A DNA stretch of 16,595 nt from Candidatus Woesearchaeota archaeon (GCA_003648985.1 QMQQ01000010.1:1-16595); one strand, 5' to 3'. Positions 1 to 6,721 are shown, numbered from the stretch's first letter. The notes: a model not told the origin generated them from the letters alone. Numbers and translations are program-made.

Positions 1-30
1 ATGTAAACAATCTGGTGAAACTATAAAATA

Positions 31-69
31 GAAAGATTTATATATCATATGATATACAATATATATCAT
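31..69 (+). promoter_or_regulatory. Promoter and palindromic operator of the wHTH-nucleotidyltransferase gene
   Basis: A TATA-like box TTTATATA at 37-44 follows a purine-rich stretch (GAAAGA, 31-36, a BRE-like element). Its centre is 27-28 nt from the ATG at 68, so the transcript is probably leaderless. A perfect 16-bp palindrome, TATATCATATGATATA, occupies 41-56 and overlaps the TATA box. The half-site TATATCAT recurs at 62-69, running into the start codon. Inference: the winged-helix domain of the downstream protein binds here and represses its own operon, as toxin-antitoxin regulators commonly do. Confidence 0.6.
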
Positions 70-652
70 GAATACAGAACTCGAGCTTTTAAAATTAATT
101 TATTTAAATCCTGGAATTTATGTTAGATCTTTGGCTAGAAAATTAAAGCTTGGCATGCCGTCTGTTAAACATGGTCTGAATAAATTAATTAAAAAAAGAT
201 TAGTAAAGTCAAGAAGAGAAGGAAGAAACCTGAAATTTTATATTAATTACAAAAATAAGTTGGTTATTCCCTCTTTGTATAACATTGAATATTCTAGAAT
301 TTTGAAACTTCCAAAACACGTTCAAGATGCTGTTTTTGATTTTTTAAAAATTCTTAAAAACAAGCCAGTACTGAGTTTAATTTTTGGTTCTTATGCTGTT
401 GGCGATTATACAAAGCAAAGTGATTTAGACATTTTACTTGTATTCAATGAGGCAGAAGAAGAAATAGAAGAAAAAGCAAAAATTATTTCAGGGAGATGTA
501 ATGTTAAGCTAGAACCTGTGTATCTATCATGGCGGGAATTCAGCAAAAAATTTTTTGATAGAAAGGATGAATTTATGAAACAGATTAAAAACAATAAAAT
601 CTTGATAAACGGCATAGAATGGTGGGTGTTGCTAGAGAATGAAGTTGCCTAA
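68..652 (+). CDS. Winged-helix / minimal nucleotidyltransferase (MNT) fusion, antitoxin-like
   Basis: A 194-residue protein in two parts. Residues about 1-65 form a MarR/ArsR-like winged helix, with a recognition-helix region around SVKHGLNKL and a basic wing KSRREGRNLKFY. Residues about 85-190 form a pol-beta-type minimal nucleotidyltransferase with the signature GSYAVGDYTKQSDLDILLV (107-125): GS at 107-108 and metal-binding acids D119 and D121. E149 may be the third acid. In known MNT/HEPN modules the MNT protein adenylylates and silences the HEPN toxin; the fused DNA-binding domain suggests autoregulation as well. The gene directly precedes a HEPN-like gene, in the expected order, with the possible HEPN start overlapping its 3' end. 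No ribosome binding site precedes the ATG, consistent with a leaderless start. The family is clear; an active role as antitoxin is uncertain because the partner looks damaged. Confidence 0.85.
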   Translation: MNTELELLKLIYLNPGIYVRSLARKLKLGMPSVKHGLNKLIKKRLVKSRREGRNLKFYINYKNKLVIPSLYNIEYSRILKLPKHVQDAVFDFLKILKNKPVLSLIFGSYAVGDYTKQSDLDILLVFNEAEEEIEEKAKIISGRCNVKLEPVYLSWREFSKKFFDRKDEFMKQIKNNKILINGIEWWVLLENEVA

Positions 653-978
653 TTGGAGGGATTGGGTTAAGAGCAAAAGATTGTGCAGGAGATGGCTTAA
701 TGATTTCTGCGAAAGGTTTTGCTTCCAAGTCGCATAACGCAACTTTATGTGCAGTAATCTGGTTTTATTATCATCAACACAAAAAGCTTGATGAAAAAGA
801 TATCGAGTTAATAAAAGAAAGTATTGATAAGGAAGATATCGAGATTATTACAAAAACAAAAGATTTAAGGGAGAGAGCGAGTTATGATGTTTCCGCTAGT
901 TTTGAACTTTGTTTAGTGGAAAAAGCAAGAAACAATACTGTTTCTTTTATTAATAAAGTGAAGAAAATTTTGGAATAA
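639..978 (+). pseudogene. HEPN-domain (UPF0332-like) protein, probably frameshifted or internally deleted
   Basis: The intact reading frame at 700-978 encodes 92 residues that resemble the second half of a UPF0332-type HEPN protein: KGFASKSH (5-12), followed by a helical stretch and LRERASYD (56-63), the RekaDYD-like motif of this family. The first helices expected of a HEPN fold are missing. A second frame starts with ATG at 639, overlapping the end of the upstream gene by 14 nt as paired HEPN genes often do, and reads MKLPNWRDWVKSKR before stopping at 735-737. The two pieces are in different frames and together are still shorter than a full HEPN of about 120-130 residues, so a deletion with frameshift is likely. 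AGGAG at 687-691 lies 8 nt before the ATG at 700, so a short protein could still be made. There is no His in the RX4-6H position of toxic HEPN RNases. Alternatives are a sequencing error or a genuinely short HEPN. Confidence 0.6.
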
Positions 979-1008
979 AAATTTTTGTGCCAACCAATCT
1001 CCAAAATC

Positions 1009-1063
1009 TTTAAAAATCAATACCTTTCCCCTATATAGAATATAGAAAATATATAGGGGGTGA
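1009..1063 (+). promoter_or_regulatory. Promoter region with a 10-bp inverted repeat overlapping the ribosome binding site
   Basis: TTTAAAAA at 1009-1016 is a TATA candidate. Arms CCCCTATATA (1028-1037) and TATATAGGGG (1050-1059) are perfect inverted repeats separated by 12 nt, with a further T:G wobble pair at 1027/1060. The right arm overlaps a strong Shine-Dalgarno-like GGGGGTGA (1056-1063), 4 nt before the ATG at 1068. If both arms are transcribed, the hairpin would hide the ribosome binding site. If transcription starts near 1039, as the 1009 box predicts, the repeat is more likely a DNA operator at the start site. The CTATATAG inside the left arm (1031-1038) is an alternative TATA box. 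Confidence 0.55.
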
Positions 1064-1067
1064 CAAA

Positions 1068-1706
1068 ATGGTTCTGGGCGAAGCATATAGAATGCCTCTA
1101 TGGGCAAACGAGACTGGAAGGGGAAATGTTCTGTATGATGATGTGGACAAGTATGATGATGGTTATTTTAATAGTGATGAACTAAGCTTTGCTGTTGGTT
1201 CTTTGAAAAGAATTGGTTGTAGTGAAAAAGAAATTCGAGGGTTTTTAACTCAGTGTGGGAAGGAAAAGATTCCATTAAGACCTGCTGTTAATTTTTATAC
1301 AAGAATGCCGAGTATACAGCACGAGGATAAGCTTGATTTACTTTCAATTGTGAAAGATGGACCTCAATATGGCATAACACCGGATCTAGTTGCGGAAGTT
1401 ATTGAAGCAGCCGGGGATGTTGCTTTAGGTTTGCACATAATTCATCGCAAAGTATATTTTGAACGCATAGGACAACATTATGATCCAATTGCTATAGCAC
1501 GCTATGTTCGTAGACTTCCTCTAGAAAAAAAGTTTGAACTTCACCTTGGAATTGTAGAGCATTTACACCTGAAGAAGAGACCTAAGAATAGAAAGCCACG
1601 TATGGAGTCGTTATTTCCTGAAGAAAAACAAGCAATTCATCCGCTTGGATTAAGTTCTTTAGAAGATGTTTTCCATCTTGCTGATGGAATGGGTCAGAAA
1701 TTTTAG
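1068..1706 (+). CDS. Unrecognised 212-residue protein
   Basis: I do not recognise this protein. It is soluble-looking, with no signal peptide or membrane segment. Residues 27-38 (DKYDDGYFNSDE) resemble an EF-hand loop, with D at 1, D at 5, G at 6, a hydrophobic residue at 8 and E at 12, but position 3 is Tyr, so calcium binding is doubtful. The middle (about 90-165) looks helical and contains several His residues (H123, H126, H137, H159, H165, H167). A very basic patch LKKRPKNRKPR lies at 168-178. The start is supported by the GGGGGTGA ribosome binding site at 1056-1063. The gene follows the damaged toxin-antitoxin pair and ends against cysS with a 4-nt convergent overlap. Its inverted repeat and accessory neighbourhood suggest a regulated gene, but no function can be given. 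Confidence 0.75.
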   Translation: MVLGEAYRMPLWANETGRGNVLYDDVDKYDDGYFNSDELSFAVGSLKRIGCSEKEIRGFLTQCGKEKIPLRPAVNFYTRMPSIQHEDKLDLLSIVKDGPQYGITPDLVAEVIEAAGDVALGLHIIHRKVYFERIGQHYDPIAIARYVRRLPLEKKFELHLGIVEHLHLKKRPKNRKPRMESLFPEEKQAIHPLGLSSLEDVFHLADGMGQKF

Positions 1707-3094
1707 TATTGTTTAACCTTTCTCCATTTTGTTCCTTCTTTTGTGTCGAAAAGTTCTATTCCATGTTTTTTTAGTTCTTCTCTTATTGCGTCTGCTTTTT
1801 TCCAGTCTTTTTGTTTTCTTGCGTTTTCGCGCTCTTTGATCAAAGCAAGCTCTTCTTCTGTAAGCGGAATGAGTTCAAATTCGAGTGCTAAGCCGAGAAT
1901 TTTTTCGAGTTGTTTCATTAAAGAATAGACATTTTGGGATTCTTCTTTGTTCAAGTCGAGCAAGTTTATTTCGTGGATAAAGCTGTGCAGTGCTGCTAAT
2001 GCTTTTGGAGTATCAAGGTCATCATCCATTGCTGCTGTGAATTCGCGCATGAAAGCGTCGATTCTCGGTTGAGCAATATCTTTTCCTTTTTCTTTATCGT
2101 TGTTTTTCATACGCCATGTAAAATCTTTTATTCGTTCGAGTGTTGATTTTGCAGCATCGAGTTGTTTTAAGGAAAAATCAAGCTGCTGTCTGTAATGGGT
2201 TTCAAGAAAAACGAGTCTTAATTCTTGGCCTGAATATCCTTTTTCTTTTAGATCGCGAAGAGTGTAGAAGTTTCCAAGAGATTTGCTCATCTTTTTTCCT
2301 TCGACGAAAAGCCATTCGTTATGGAACCAGTAGCGAACGAATTCCTTATCAGCATATGCTTCTGATTGGGCTATTTCGTTTTCATGATGAGGGAAGATTA
2401 GATCAACACCACCAGTGTGAATATCAAATGGTTGACTTAGATATTTAGTTGACATGACACTACATTCTATATGCCAACCAGGTCTACCTTTTCCAATTTC
2501 TGTTTCCCAAAAAATGTCGCCGTCGCTTTCTTTCCACGCTTTCCATAAAGCGAAGTCTGATGCGCTTTCTTTTGCATATTCATCCTGGCTTACTCTTGCG
2601 CCTGCTTTTAGTTCTGCTACTTTTACTTTTGACAGTTTTCCATAATCTTTAAATTTTGCAACAGAAAAATATATGCTGCCGTCTTCTGCTTTATATGCAT
2701 AACCTTTTTCCATGAGTGTTTTGATTACGTTAACCATGTCTTTTATGTGCTCTGTTGCTTTTGGATAAACATCTGCTGGAAGGATGTTCATTTCCTTTAA
2801 ATCTTCGAAGAATGCTTTTGTGTAAAATTCAGTGATTTCTTTTAGTTTTTGCCTGTCGCCATTTGCCTTTTTTATTGTTTTATCGTCGACATCGGTGATG
2901 TTCATTACGTGTTTAACCTTATAGCCTTTAAAAATTAGATAACGCTTTAGGATGTCTGCACAGACAAAGGCACGAAGATTTCCAATATGGACATAGTCAT
3001 AGACAGTTGGTCCGCAGGAATAAATCCTAAAAAGATTGTCTTGCAGAGGAATTAATTTTTCTTTTTTTTGTGTTAGGGTATTGTATATTTGCAT
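1703..3094 (-). CDS. cysS: Cysteinyl-tRNA synthetase
   Basis: This class I aminoacyl-tRNA synthetase charges tRNA-Cys with cysteine in the cytoplasm. At 463 residues it is full length (the E. coli enzyme has 461). Visible motifs are the zinc and cysteine site CGPTVYD (C27), HIGN (36-39, the HIGH signature), ITDVDDK (66-72), C211 in WHIECSVMS, H236 and E240 in FPHHENEIAQS completing the zinc site, and KMSKSLGNF (268-276). The anticodon-binding C-terminal helical domain is present to the end. It is transcribed alone, divergently from the por operon. A TATA-like TTTAAAAA (minus strand, 3123-3116) is centred about 25 nt before the ATG, with no ribosome binding site, so the mRNA is probably leaderless. 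Its TAA overlaps the TAG of the convergent upstream gene. It shows that this archaeon charges cysteine directly and need not use the SepRS/SepCysS route. Confidence 0.98.
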   Translation of the reverse strand: MQIYNTLTQKKEKLIPLQDNLFRIYSCGPTVYDYVHIGNLRAFVCADILKRYLIFKGYKVKHVMNITDVDDKTIKKANGDRQKLKEITEFYTKAFFEDLKEMNILPADVYPKATEHIKDMVNVIKTLMEKGYAYKAEDGSIYFSVAKFKDYGKLSKVKVAELKAGARVSQDEYAKESASDFALWKAWKESDGDIFWETEIGKGRPGWHIECSVMSTKYLSQPFDIHTGGVDLIFPHHENEIAQSEAYADKEFVRYWFHNEWLFVEGKKMSKSLGNFYTLRDLKEKGYSGQELRLVFLETHYRQQLDFSLKQLDAAKSTLERIKDFTWRMKNNDKEKGKDIAQPRIDAFMREFTAAMDDDLDTPKALAALHSFIHEINLLDLNKEESQNVYSLMKQLEKILGLALEFELIPLTEEELALIKERENARKQKDWKKADAIREELKKHGIELFDTKEGTKWRKVKQY

Positions 3095-3115
3095 ACGAAA
3101 ATAGAAAAAGGAAAA

Positions 3116-3123
3116 TTTTTAAA
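3116..3123 (-). promoter_or_regulatory. TATA box of cysS
   Basis: On the minus strand the sequence reads TTTAAAAA, centred 25-26 nt upstream of the cysS ATG (3094). This spacing puts transcription initiation at or next to the start codon. The site lies in the 84-nt gap shared with the divergent por operon. Confidence 0.5.
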
Positions 3124-3149
3124 TCTTCCTCTTTTCTTCTTTCTTTTGC

Positions 3150-3173
3150 TTTTAGCTAAATGCTAAAAAGGGG
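3150..3173 (+). promoter_or_regulatory. Short inverted repeat and ribosome binding site ahead of porG
   Basis: TTTTAGC (3150-3156) and GCTAAAA (3162-3168) form a perfect 7-bp inverted repeat with a 5-nt loop. It is followed at once by AAGGGG (3168-3173), a Shine-Dalgarno-like element 5 nt before the porG ATG at 3179. The repeat could be an operator or a small 5'-leader hairpin. No clear TATA box on the plus strand is separable from the cysS promoter region. Confidence 0.4.
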
Positions 3174-3178
3174 TATAT

Positions 3179-3721
3179 ATGATTGAGGTTAAATGTGTTG
3201 GTAGGGGGGGACAAGGAGCAGTTACTTTTGCTCAACTGCTTTCTGTAGGTGCTTTTTATGAAGGTTATTATGTTCAGGCAATGCCGATGTTTGGCGTTGA
3301 AAGGAGAGGAGCTCCTTCGATGTCTTTTACAAGGATTTCTAAGAAACCGATTTTAATAAGAAGCCAGATTTATGAACCAGATTATGTGGTTGTGCTGGAT
3401 TCTGGTTTGCTATGCGTAAAAGGAATGCTTTCTGGATTAAAGCAGAAAGGTGTTGTGCTTGCGAATGCGAGAAAAGAGCAAAGCATTAGTGTAAAAGGTG
3501 TGAAGAGTTGCTTTATTGATGCTACTTCGATTGCACTTAAAGAATTTGGAAAAGATATTGTCAATACTGCTATGCTTGGCGCGTTTGCTGCTTATACTAA
3601 ACTTGTTTCATTAAAGAATCTGTATAAAGCTGTTGATGAACGTTTTAGAAATGAGGACATGAGAAAAAAGAACAAGAGGATGATTAAGCTAACTTATGAA
3701 AAATGCCTGGAAAAGATATGA
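3179..3721 (+). CDS. porG: 2-oxoacid:ferredoxin oxidoreductase, gamma subunit (pyruvate type)
   Basis: Gamma subunit of the four-subunit enzyme that converts pyruvate (or a related 2-oxoacid) and CoA to acyl-CoA and CO2 while reducing ferredoxin. At 180 residues it has the usual size. Signature motifs are GRGGQGAVT (8-16) and FGVERRGAP (38-46), characteristic of the PorC/VorC catalytic-gamma family. It heads the operon porG-porD-porA-(Cys-rich protein)-porB, in which every gene overlaps the next. A GGGG-type ribosome binding site lies 5 nt before the ATG. The substrate cannot be fixed from sequence alone: pyruvate is most likely from the gene order, and 2-oxoisovalerate is the main alternative. 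Confidence 0.93.
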   Translation: MIEVKCVGRGGQGAVTFAQLLSVGAFYEGYYVQAMPMFGVERRGAPSMSFTRISKKPILIRSQIYEPDYVVVLDSGLLCVKGMLSGLKQKGVVLANARKEQSISVKGVKSCFIDATSIALKEFGKDIVNTAMLGAFAAYTKLVSLKNLYKAVDERFRNEDMRKKNKRMIKLTYEKCLEKI

Positions 3722-3990
3722 AACTTAAGCCTGGAGCTGTTATAGATGAGCCTGGAAGCAGCACTAAAACAAAGACCGGTGAATGGAGAACATTAAAGCC
3801 GGTTGTAGATAAAAAGAAATGCATTAAATGCGGTCTTTGTTGGCTCTACTGTCCTGATGCCTGCATTAAAATAAAGAAAGACGGTGCTGATATAGATTAT
3901 GATCATTGCAAAGGTTGCGGAATCTGCGCAAGACATTGTCCTGTTAAAGCGATTAAGATGGTGAGGGAAGAAAATGGAAAAAGTAATTGA
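3718..3990 (+). CDS. porD: 2-oxoacid:ferredoxin oxidoreductase, delta (ferredoxin) subunit
   Basis: Delta subunit carrying two [4Fe-4S] clusters that pass electrons from the catalytic subunits to ferredoxin. With the chosen start the protein has 90 residues and opens with MKLKPGAVIDEPGSS, typical of PorD. The clusters are bound by C35-x2-C38-x2-C41-x3-C45-P and C64-x2-C67-x2-C70-x3-C74-P, where the last Cys of each motif serves the other cluster. An in-frame ATG at 3703 would add five residues. I prefer 3718 because it makes the ATGA overlap with the porG stop and gives the standard N-terminus. The 3' end overlaps porA by 17 nt. Confidence 0.93.
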   Translation: MKLKPGAVIDEPGSSTKTKTGEWRTLKPVVDKKKCIKCGLCWLYCPDACIKIKKDGADIDYDHCKGCGICARHCPVKAIKMVREENGKSN

Positions 3991-5104
3991 AACAAGCCAT
4001 GCTATTGCTGAAGCTGTTAGACTTGCAAAGCCTGATGTTATTCCTATTTATCCTGTTACACCGCAGACGCATATAGCTGAAAGGCTTGCTGATTTTGTTG
4101 CTGATGGTCTGCTTAAGGCAGAGATGATTACTGTTGAATCGGAGCATAGTGCGATTTCTGCTGCTATTGGTGCAAGTGCTGCTGGCAGCAGGGTCTTTAC
4201 TGCAACAGCATCACAAGGTTTGGCTTTAATGCATGAAGTCCTGTTTATTGCAAGCGGGTTAAGGTTGCCTGTTGTAATGGCAATAGCAAACAGGGCTTTA
4301 AGTGCACCGATAAATATTTGGTGCGATCATAGCGATAGTATTGCTGAACGGGATAGTGGTTGGATTCAGCTTTATTGTGAAAGTGCTCAGGAAGCTTATG
4401 ATTCTGTTTTATTTGCTTATAGAATTGCTGAAAACAGAGATGTTTTGCTTCCTACTATGGTTTGTGTTGATGGATTCAGCTTGTCTCATGTTTATGAGAG
4501 AGTGCTTTTAGATAACGATGAAAAGGTTAGAAAATATGTTGGGAAATACAGGCCTTTATTCAAGCTTGATGCAAGAAAACCTGTTACGATGGGTCCGATA
4601 GGATATCCTAATAGTTTTATGGAATTTAAAGAGCAGCAAGAACAGGCTATGAAAATGGCAATAAACGTGATGCGTGTTGAGGAGAGAAACTTCAAGAAGC
4701 ATTTTAAACGGGATTTTTATGGTTTGATTGAAACATATAATCTGGCAAATGCAAGATACGCAATTATTGCTATGGGCAGTGTTTGCGGAACGATAAAGCA
4801 TGTTCTGAAGCAATCTAGGCTGAAGGACATTGGATTGATTAAGCTAAGGAGTTTCAGGCCTTTGCCTAAGGAAGCGCTGAAAAAAGCTTTTGAAGGATTA
4901 AAGGCTATTGCTGTTATTGACAGAGCTGTTTCTTTTGGCAATGGCGGTGTGCTTTGGAATGAAATTAAAGCGCTGAGTTGTTTGCCTGTTCATTCGTTTA
5001 TAGCAGGATTGGGTGGAAGGGATATAACGCCAAGGCATATAATGAAAGCATTTGATGTGATGCAAAAAGAAAAAGAAAACGAAAAAAGGATATGGTTAAA
5101 ATGA
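3974..5104 (+). CDS. porA: 2-oxoacid:ferredoxin oxidoreductase, alpha subunit
   Basis: Alpha subunit with the pyrimidine-type TPP-binding fold and the substrate-binding loop. Motifs are YPVTPQT (26-32), with T29 matching the substrate-contacting Thr of known pyruvate:ferredoxin oxidoreductases, ESEHSA (55-60), and TASQGLALM (78-86). These are followed by the transketolase-C-like domain in the last third. The 376-residue length is normal for a separate PorA. It starts inside porD (17-nt overlap) behind GAGGGAAG and shares an ATGA with the next small gene, indicating translational coupling. The C-terminus ends in a lysine- and glutamate-rich tail (KEKENEKRIWLK). Confidence 0.95.
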   Translation: MEKVIETSHAIAEAVRLAKPDVIPIYPVTPQTHIAERLADFVADGLLKAEMITVESEHSAISAAIGASAAGSRVFTATASQGLALMHEVLFIASGLRLPVVMAIANRALSAPINIWCDHSDSIAERDSGWIQLYCESAQEAYDSVLFAYRIAENRDVLLPTMVCVDGFSLSHVYERVLLDNDEKVRKYVGKYRPLFKLDARKPVTMGPIGYPNSFMEFKEQQEQAMKMAINVMRVEERNFKKHFKRDFYGLIETYNLANARYAIIAMGSVCGTIKHVLKQSRLKDIGLIKLRSFRPLPKEALKKAFEGLKAIAVIDRAVSFGNGGVLWNEIKALSCLPVHSFIAGLGGRDITPRHIMKAFDVMQKEKENEKRIWLK

Positions 5105-5334
5105 GAATGCATTTTGCAGTAAGCGATGTTCATCAAAATGGAAAAGGAATTGCTTGTACTTACTGTAACAGCTGTTTAGAAGATGCGGATGATATTGCAA
5201 TTGAATCGCATTTTGAAAAAGGGTTTCATTATAAGGTTGTTAGATGTAAAGGATGTGGGAGGTTGTTAACTAAAAGAGTAAATTTTTGTGGGAGTAGTCA
5301 TGATAATTTTTGTTTGGAGGAGATGTTGAAATGA
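5101..5334 (+). CDS. Cys-rich small protein inserted in the por operon (zinc-ribbon or Fe-S candidate)
   Basis: A 77-residue protein I do not recognise. Seven cysteines are arranged as CTYCNSC (CxxCxxC, 19-25), CKGC (49-52), C63 and C71, with H67 in between. This could be a zinc ribbon or an iron-sulfur site. The CxxC-x26-CxxC spacing favours a zinc ribbon with accessory cysteines. It begins with an ATGA overlap with porA and ends with an ATGA overlap with porB, so it is locked into the operon and should be made in step with the oxidoreductase. An in-frame ATG at 5092 would add three residues. Canonical archaeal por operons do not carry a gene here. Inference: an assembly or cluster-insertion factor, or an accessory subunit of the enzyme. 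Nothing in the sequence proves either. Confidence 0.8.
   Translation: MRMHFAVSDVHQNGKGIACTYCNSCLEDADDIAIESHFEKGFHYKVVRCKGCGRLLTKRVNFCGSSHDNFCLEEMLK
5316..5324 (+). promoter_or_regulatory. Strong ribosome binding site deciding the porB start
   Basis: GGAGGAGAT lies 6 nt upstream of the ATG at 5331 and inside the 3' end of the preceding gene. It selects 5331 over the upstream in-frame TTG at 5310, which has no such site. Confidence 0.75.
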
Positions 5335-6221
5335 TACAAGGCTTGCCTGAAGAAGAACTTTTTGCTTCAGGACACAGGGCATGCGCAGGTTGCGGAGCTG
5401 CTATTGCTATGAGGCATATTTTGAAAGCCGCTGGTAAAAACGTCATTGTTGTAAATGCTACTGGTTGCATAGAGGTTGTTAGTACTCCTTATCCGCTTAC
5501 TACTTGGAAAGTGCCTTATATTCATGTTGCTTTTGAAAATGCTGGTGCAGTTGCAAGCGGCATTTCTGAAGCTTTAAAGAGGCAAGGAAGGAAAGAGAAG
5601 GTTTTGGCTATAGCTGGTGATGGAGGAACTTTTGATATTGGCTTTCAGGCACTGAGCGGAATGATCGAAAGAGGTCATGATGTTTGTTATGTTTGTTATG
5701 ATAATGGTGCTTATGAAAATACTGGTATACAGAGAAGTGGTGCAACTCCGAAGTATGCATGGACAACGACAACTCCGGTAGGAAAAGTAAAACATGGCGA
5801 TGAAAGATGGAAAAAGCCGATGCCTTTGATTGTTGCTATGCATAGGAATTGCTATGTTGCAACTGCAAGCGTTGGTTTTCCTCAGGATTTATATGCTAAG
5901 GTTAAGAAAGGTTTGGATTTTAAAGGTCCTGCGTATGTTCAGGTTTTTACGCCGTGCGTTCCTGGATGGAAGATTGGTTCTGATATGACAATAGAAGTTT
6001 GTAAAAAAGCGTATTATGCTAAGGTTACGCCTCTATATGAGATTGAAAATGGTATTCTTAGATTTAGCATGAAGCCTGAGCAATTTATTCCAGTTGAAGA
6101 ATATTTAAAATTGCAAGGGAGGTTTAAGCATTTGAGCAAAAAAGAAATTAAAGAGATTCAGGAGCATGTTGATAGGGAATGGGATAGGCTCTGCGGATTG
6201 GAAGGAAAGAAGATATTTTAG
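5331..6221 (+). CDS. porB: 2-oxoacid:ferredoxin oxidoreductase, beta subunit
   Basis: Beta subunit that binds TPP diphosphate through Mg2+ and holds the proximal [4Fe-4S] cluster. With the start at 5331 it has 296 residues. Cluster ligands are C18 and C21 (CAGCG), C46 (ATGCIEV) and C209 (TPCVPGW). The TPP motif runs from GDGGTFDIG (96-104) to DNGAYENTG (124-132). The C-terminal third, with TPLYEIENG, matches the pyruvate-type beta subunits. It is the last gene of the operon. Its TAG overlaps the TAA of the convergent dcd gene by 4 nt, leaving no room for a separate terminator. Confidence 0.95.
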   Translation: MIQGLPEEELFASGHRACAGCGAAIAMRHILKAAGKNVIVVNATGCIEVVSTPYPLTTWKVPYIHVAFENAGAVASGISEALKRQGRKEKVLAIAGDGGTFDIGFQALSGMIERGHDVCYVCYDNGAYENTGIQRSGATPKYAWTTTTPVGKVKHGDERWKKPMPLIVAMHRNCYVATASVGFPQDLYAKVKKGLDFKGPAYVQVFTPCVPGWKIGSDMTIEVCKKAYYAKVTPLYEIENGILRFSMKPEQFIPVEEYLKLQGRFKHLSKKEIKEIQEHVDREWDRLCGLEGKKIF

Positions 6222-6721
6222 ATCGATTCTTGTTTTTTGAATTTTCCTATGTATTTAGCTTTGCCTTCTGTTCTTGCTAAGATGAGCTGACATATACGCG
6301 TTCCTGCTGGAATGCGAAGAATAAGTTTTCCTAGATTTTGCATTTCAAGAACTTGTTTATTGTTGATGCCTGGATGCACGAATGCAGCAGTGCTATGCAC
6401 AACTAAGCCGAGTCTTGCAAACCTGCTTCTTCCGGTTAGGAATCCGCAGATGTTTTCTGGCAAAGAGATTTTTTCTCTTGTTATTCCTAGTGCAAAATCT
6501 CCGGGATGAAGCACAAGTTCTTTTGATACTACTTTTTTTGAGAATGCTTTGCAATCTGTTTTTTCAGATAAGGTTGTTTTTCTTTCTTTTTTGAAAATTC
6601 TGAATTTGTTGTCAAGCGTTAGATCGATTGATGCTGGGCCAATGTTTTTTTGATTGAATGGAACAATTTTTATTCTTCCTTTTTTTATTTCGCTTAGGAT
6701 AATATCTTTTGTTAGTATCAT
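6218..6721 (-). CDS. dcd: dCTP deaminase family protein
   Basis: Homotrimeric dCTP deaminase/dUTPase-fold protein converting dCTP to dUTP, and perhaps on to dUMP, for dTMP supply. Motifs are IGPASIDLTL (27-36), LHPGDFALGI (71-80), GRSRFARLGL (97-106) and VLEMQN (124-129), with the catalytic Glu at 126. The 167-residue length is slightly short for the family (about 190 in E. coli). One oddity: the Asp ten residues before the catalytic Glu in the usual DPG motif is His here (H116 in VHPG). It follows pyrH by 6 nt and is probably co-transcribed with it. Whether it is deaminase only or also a diphosphatase cannot be decided. Confidence 0.85.
   Translation of the reverse strand: MILTKDIILSEIKKGRIKIVPFNQKNIGPASIDLTLDNKFRIFKKERKTTLSEKTDCKAFSKKVVSKELVLHPGDFALGITREKISLPENICGFLTGRSRFARLGLVVHSTAAFVHPGINNKQVLEMQNLGKLILRIPAGTRICQLILARTEGKAKYIGKFKKQESI

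Noticed and set aside
5310..5330. In-frame TTG start adding seven residues to PorB
   Set aside because: The ATG at 5331 has GGAGGAGAT 6 nt upstream and makes the ATGA overlap typical of this operon.
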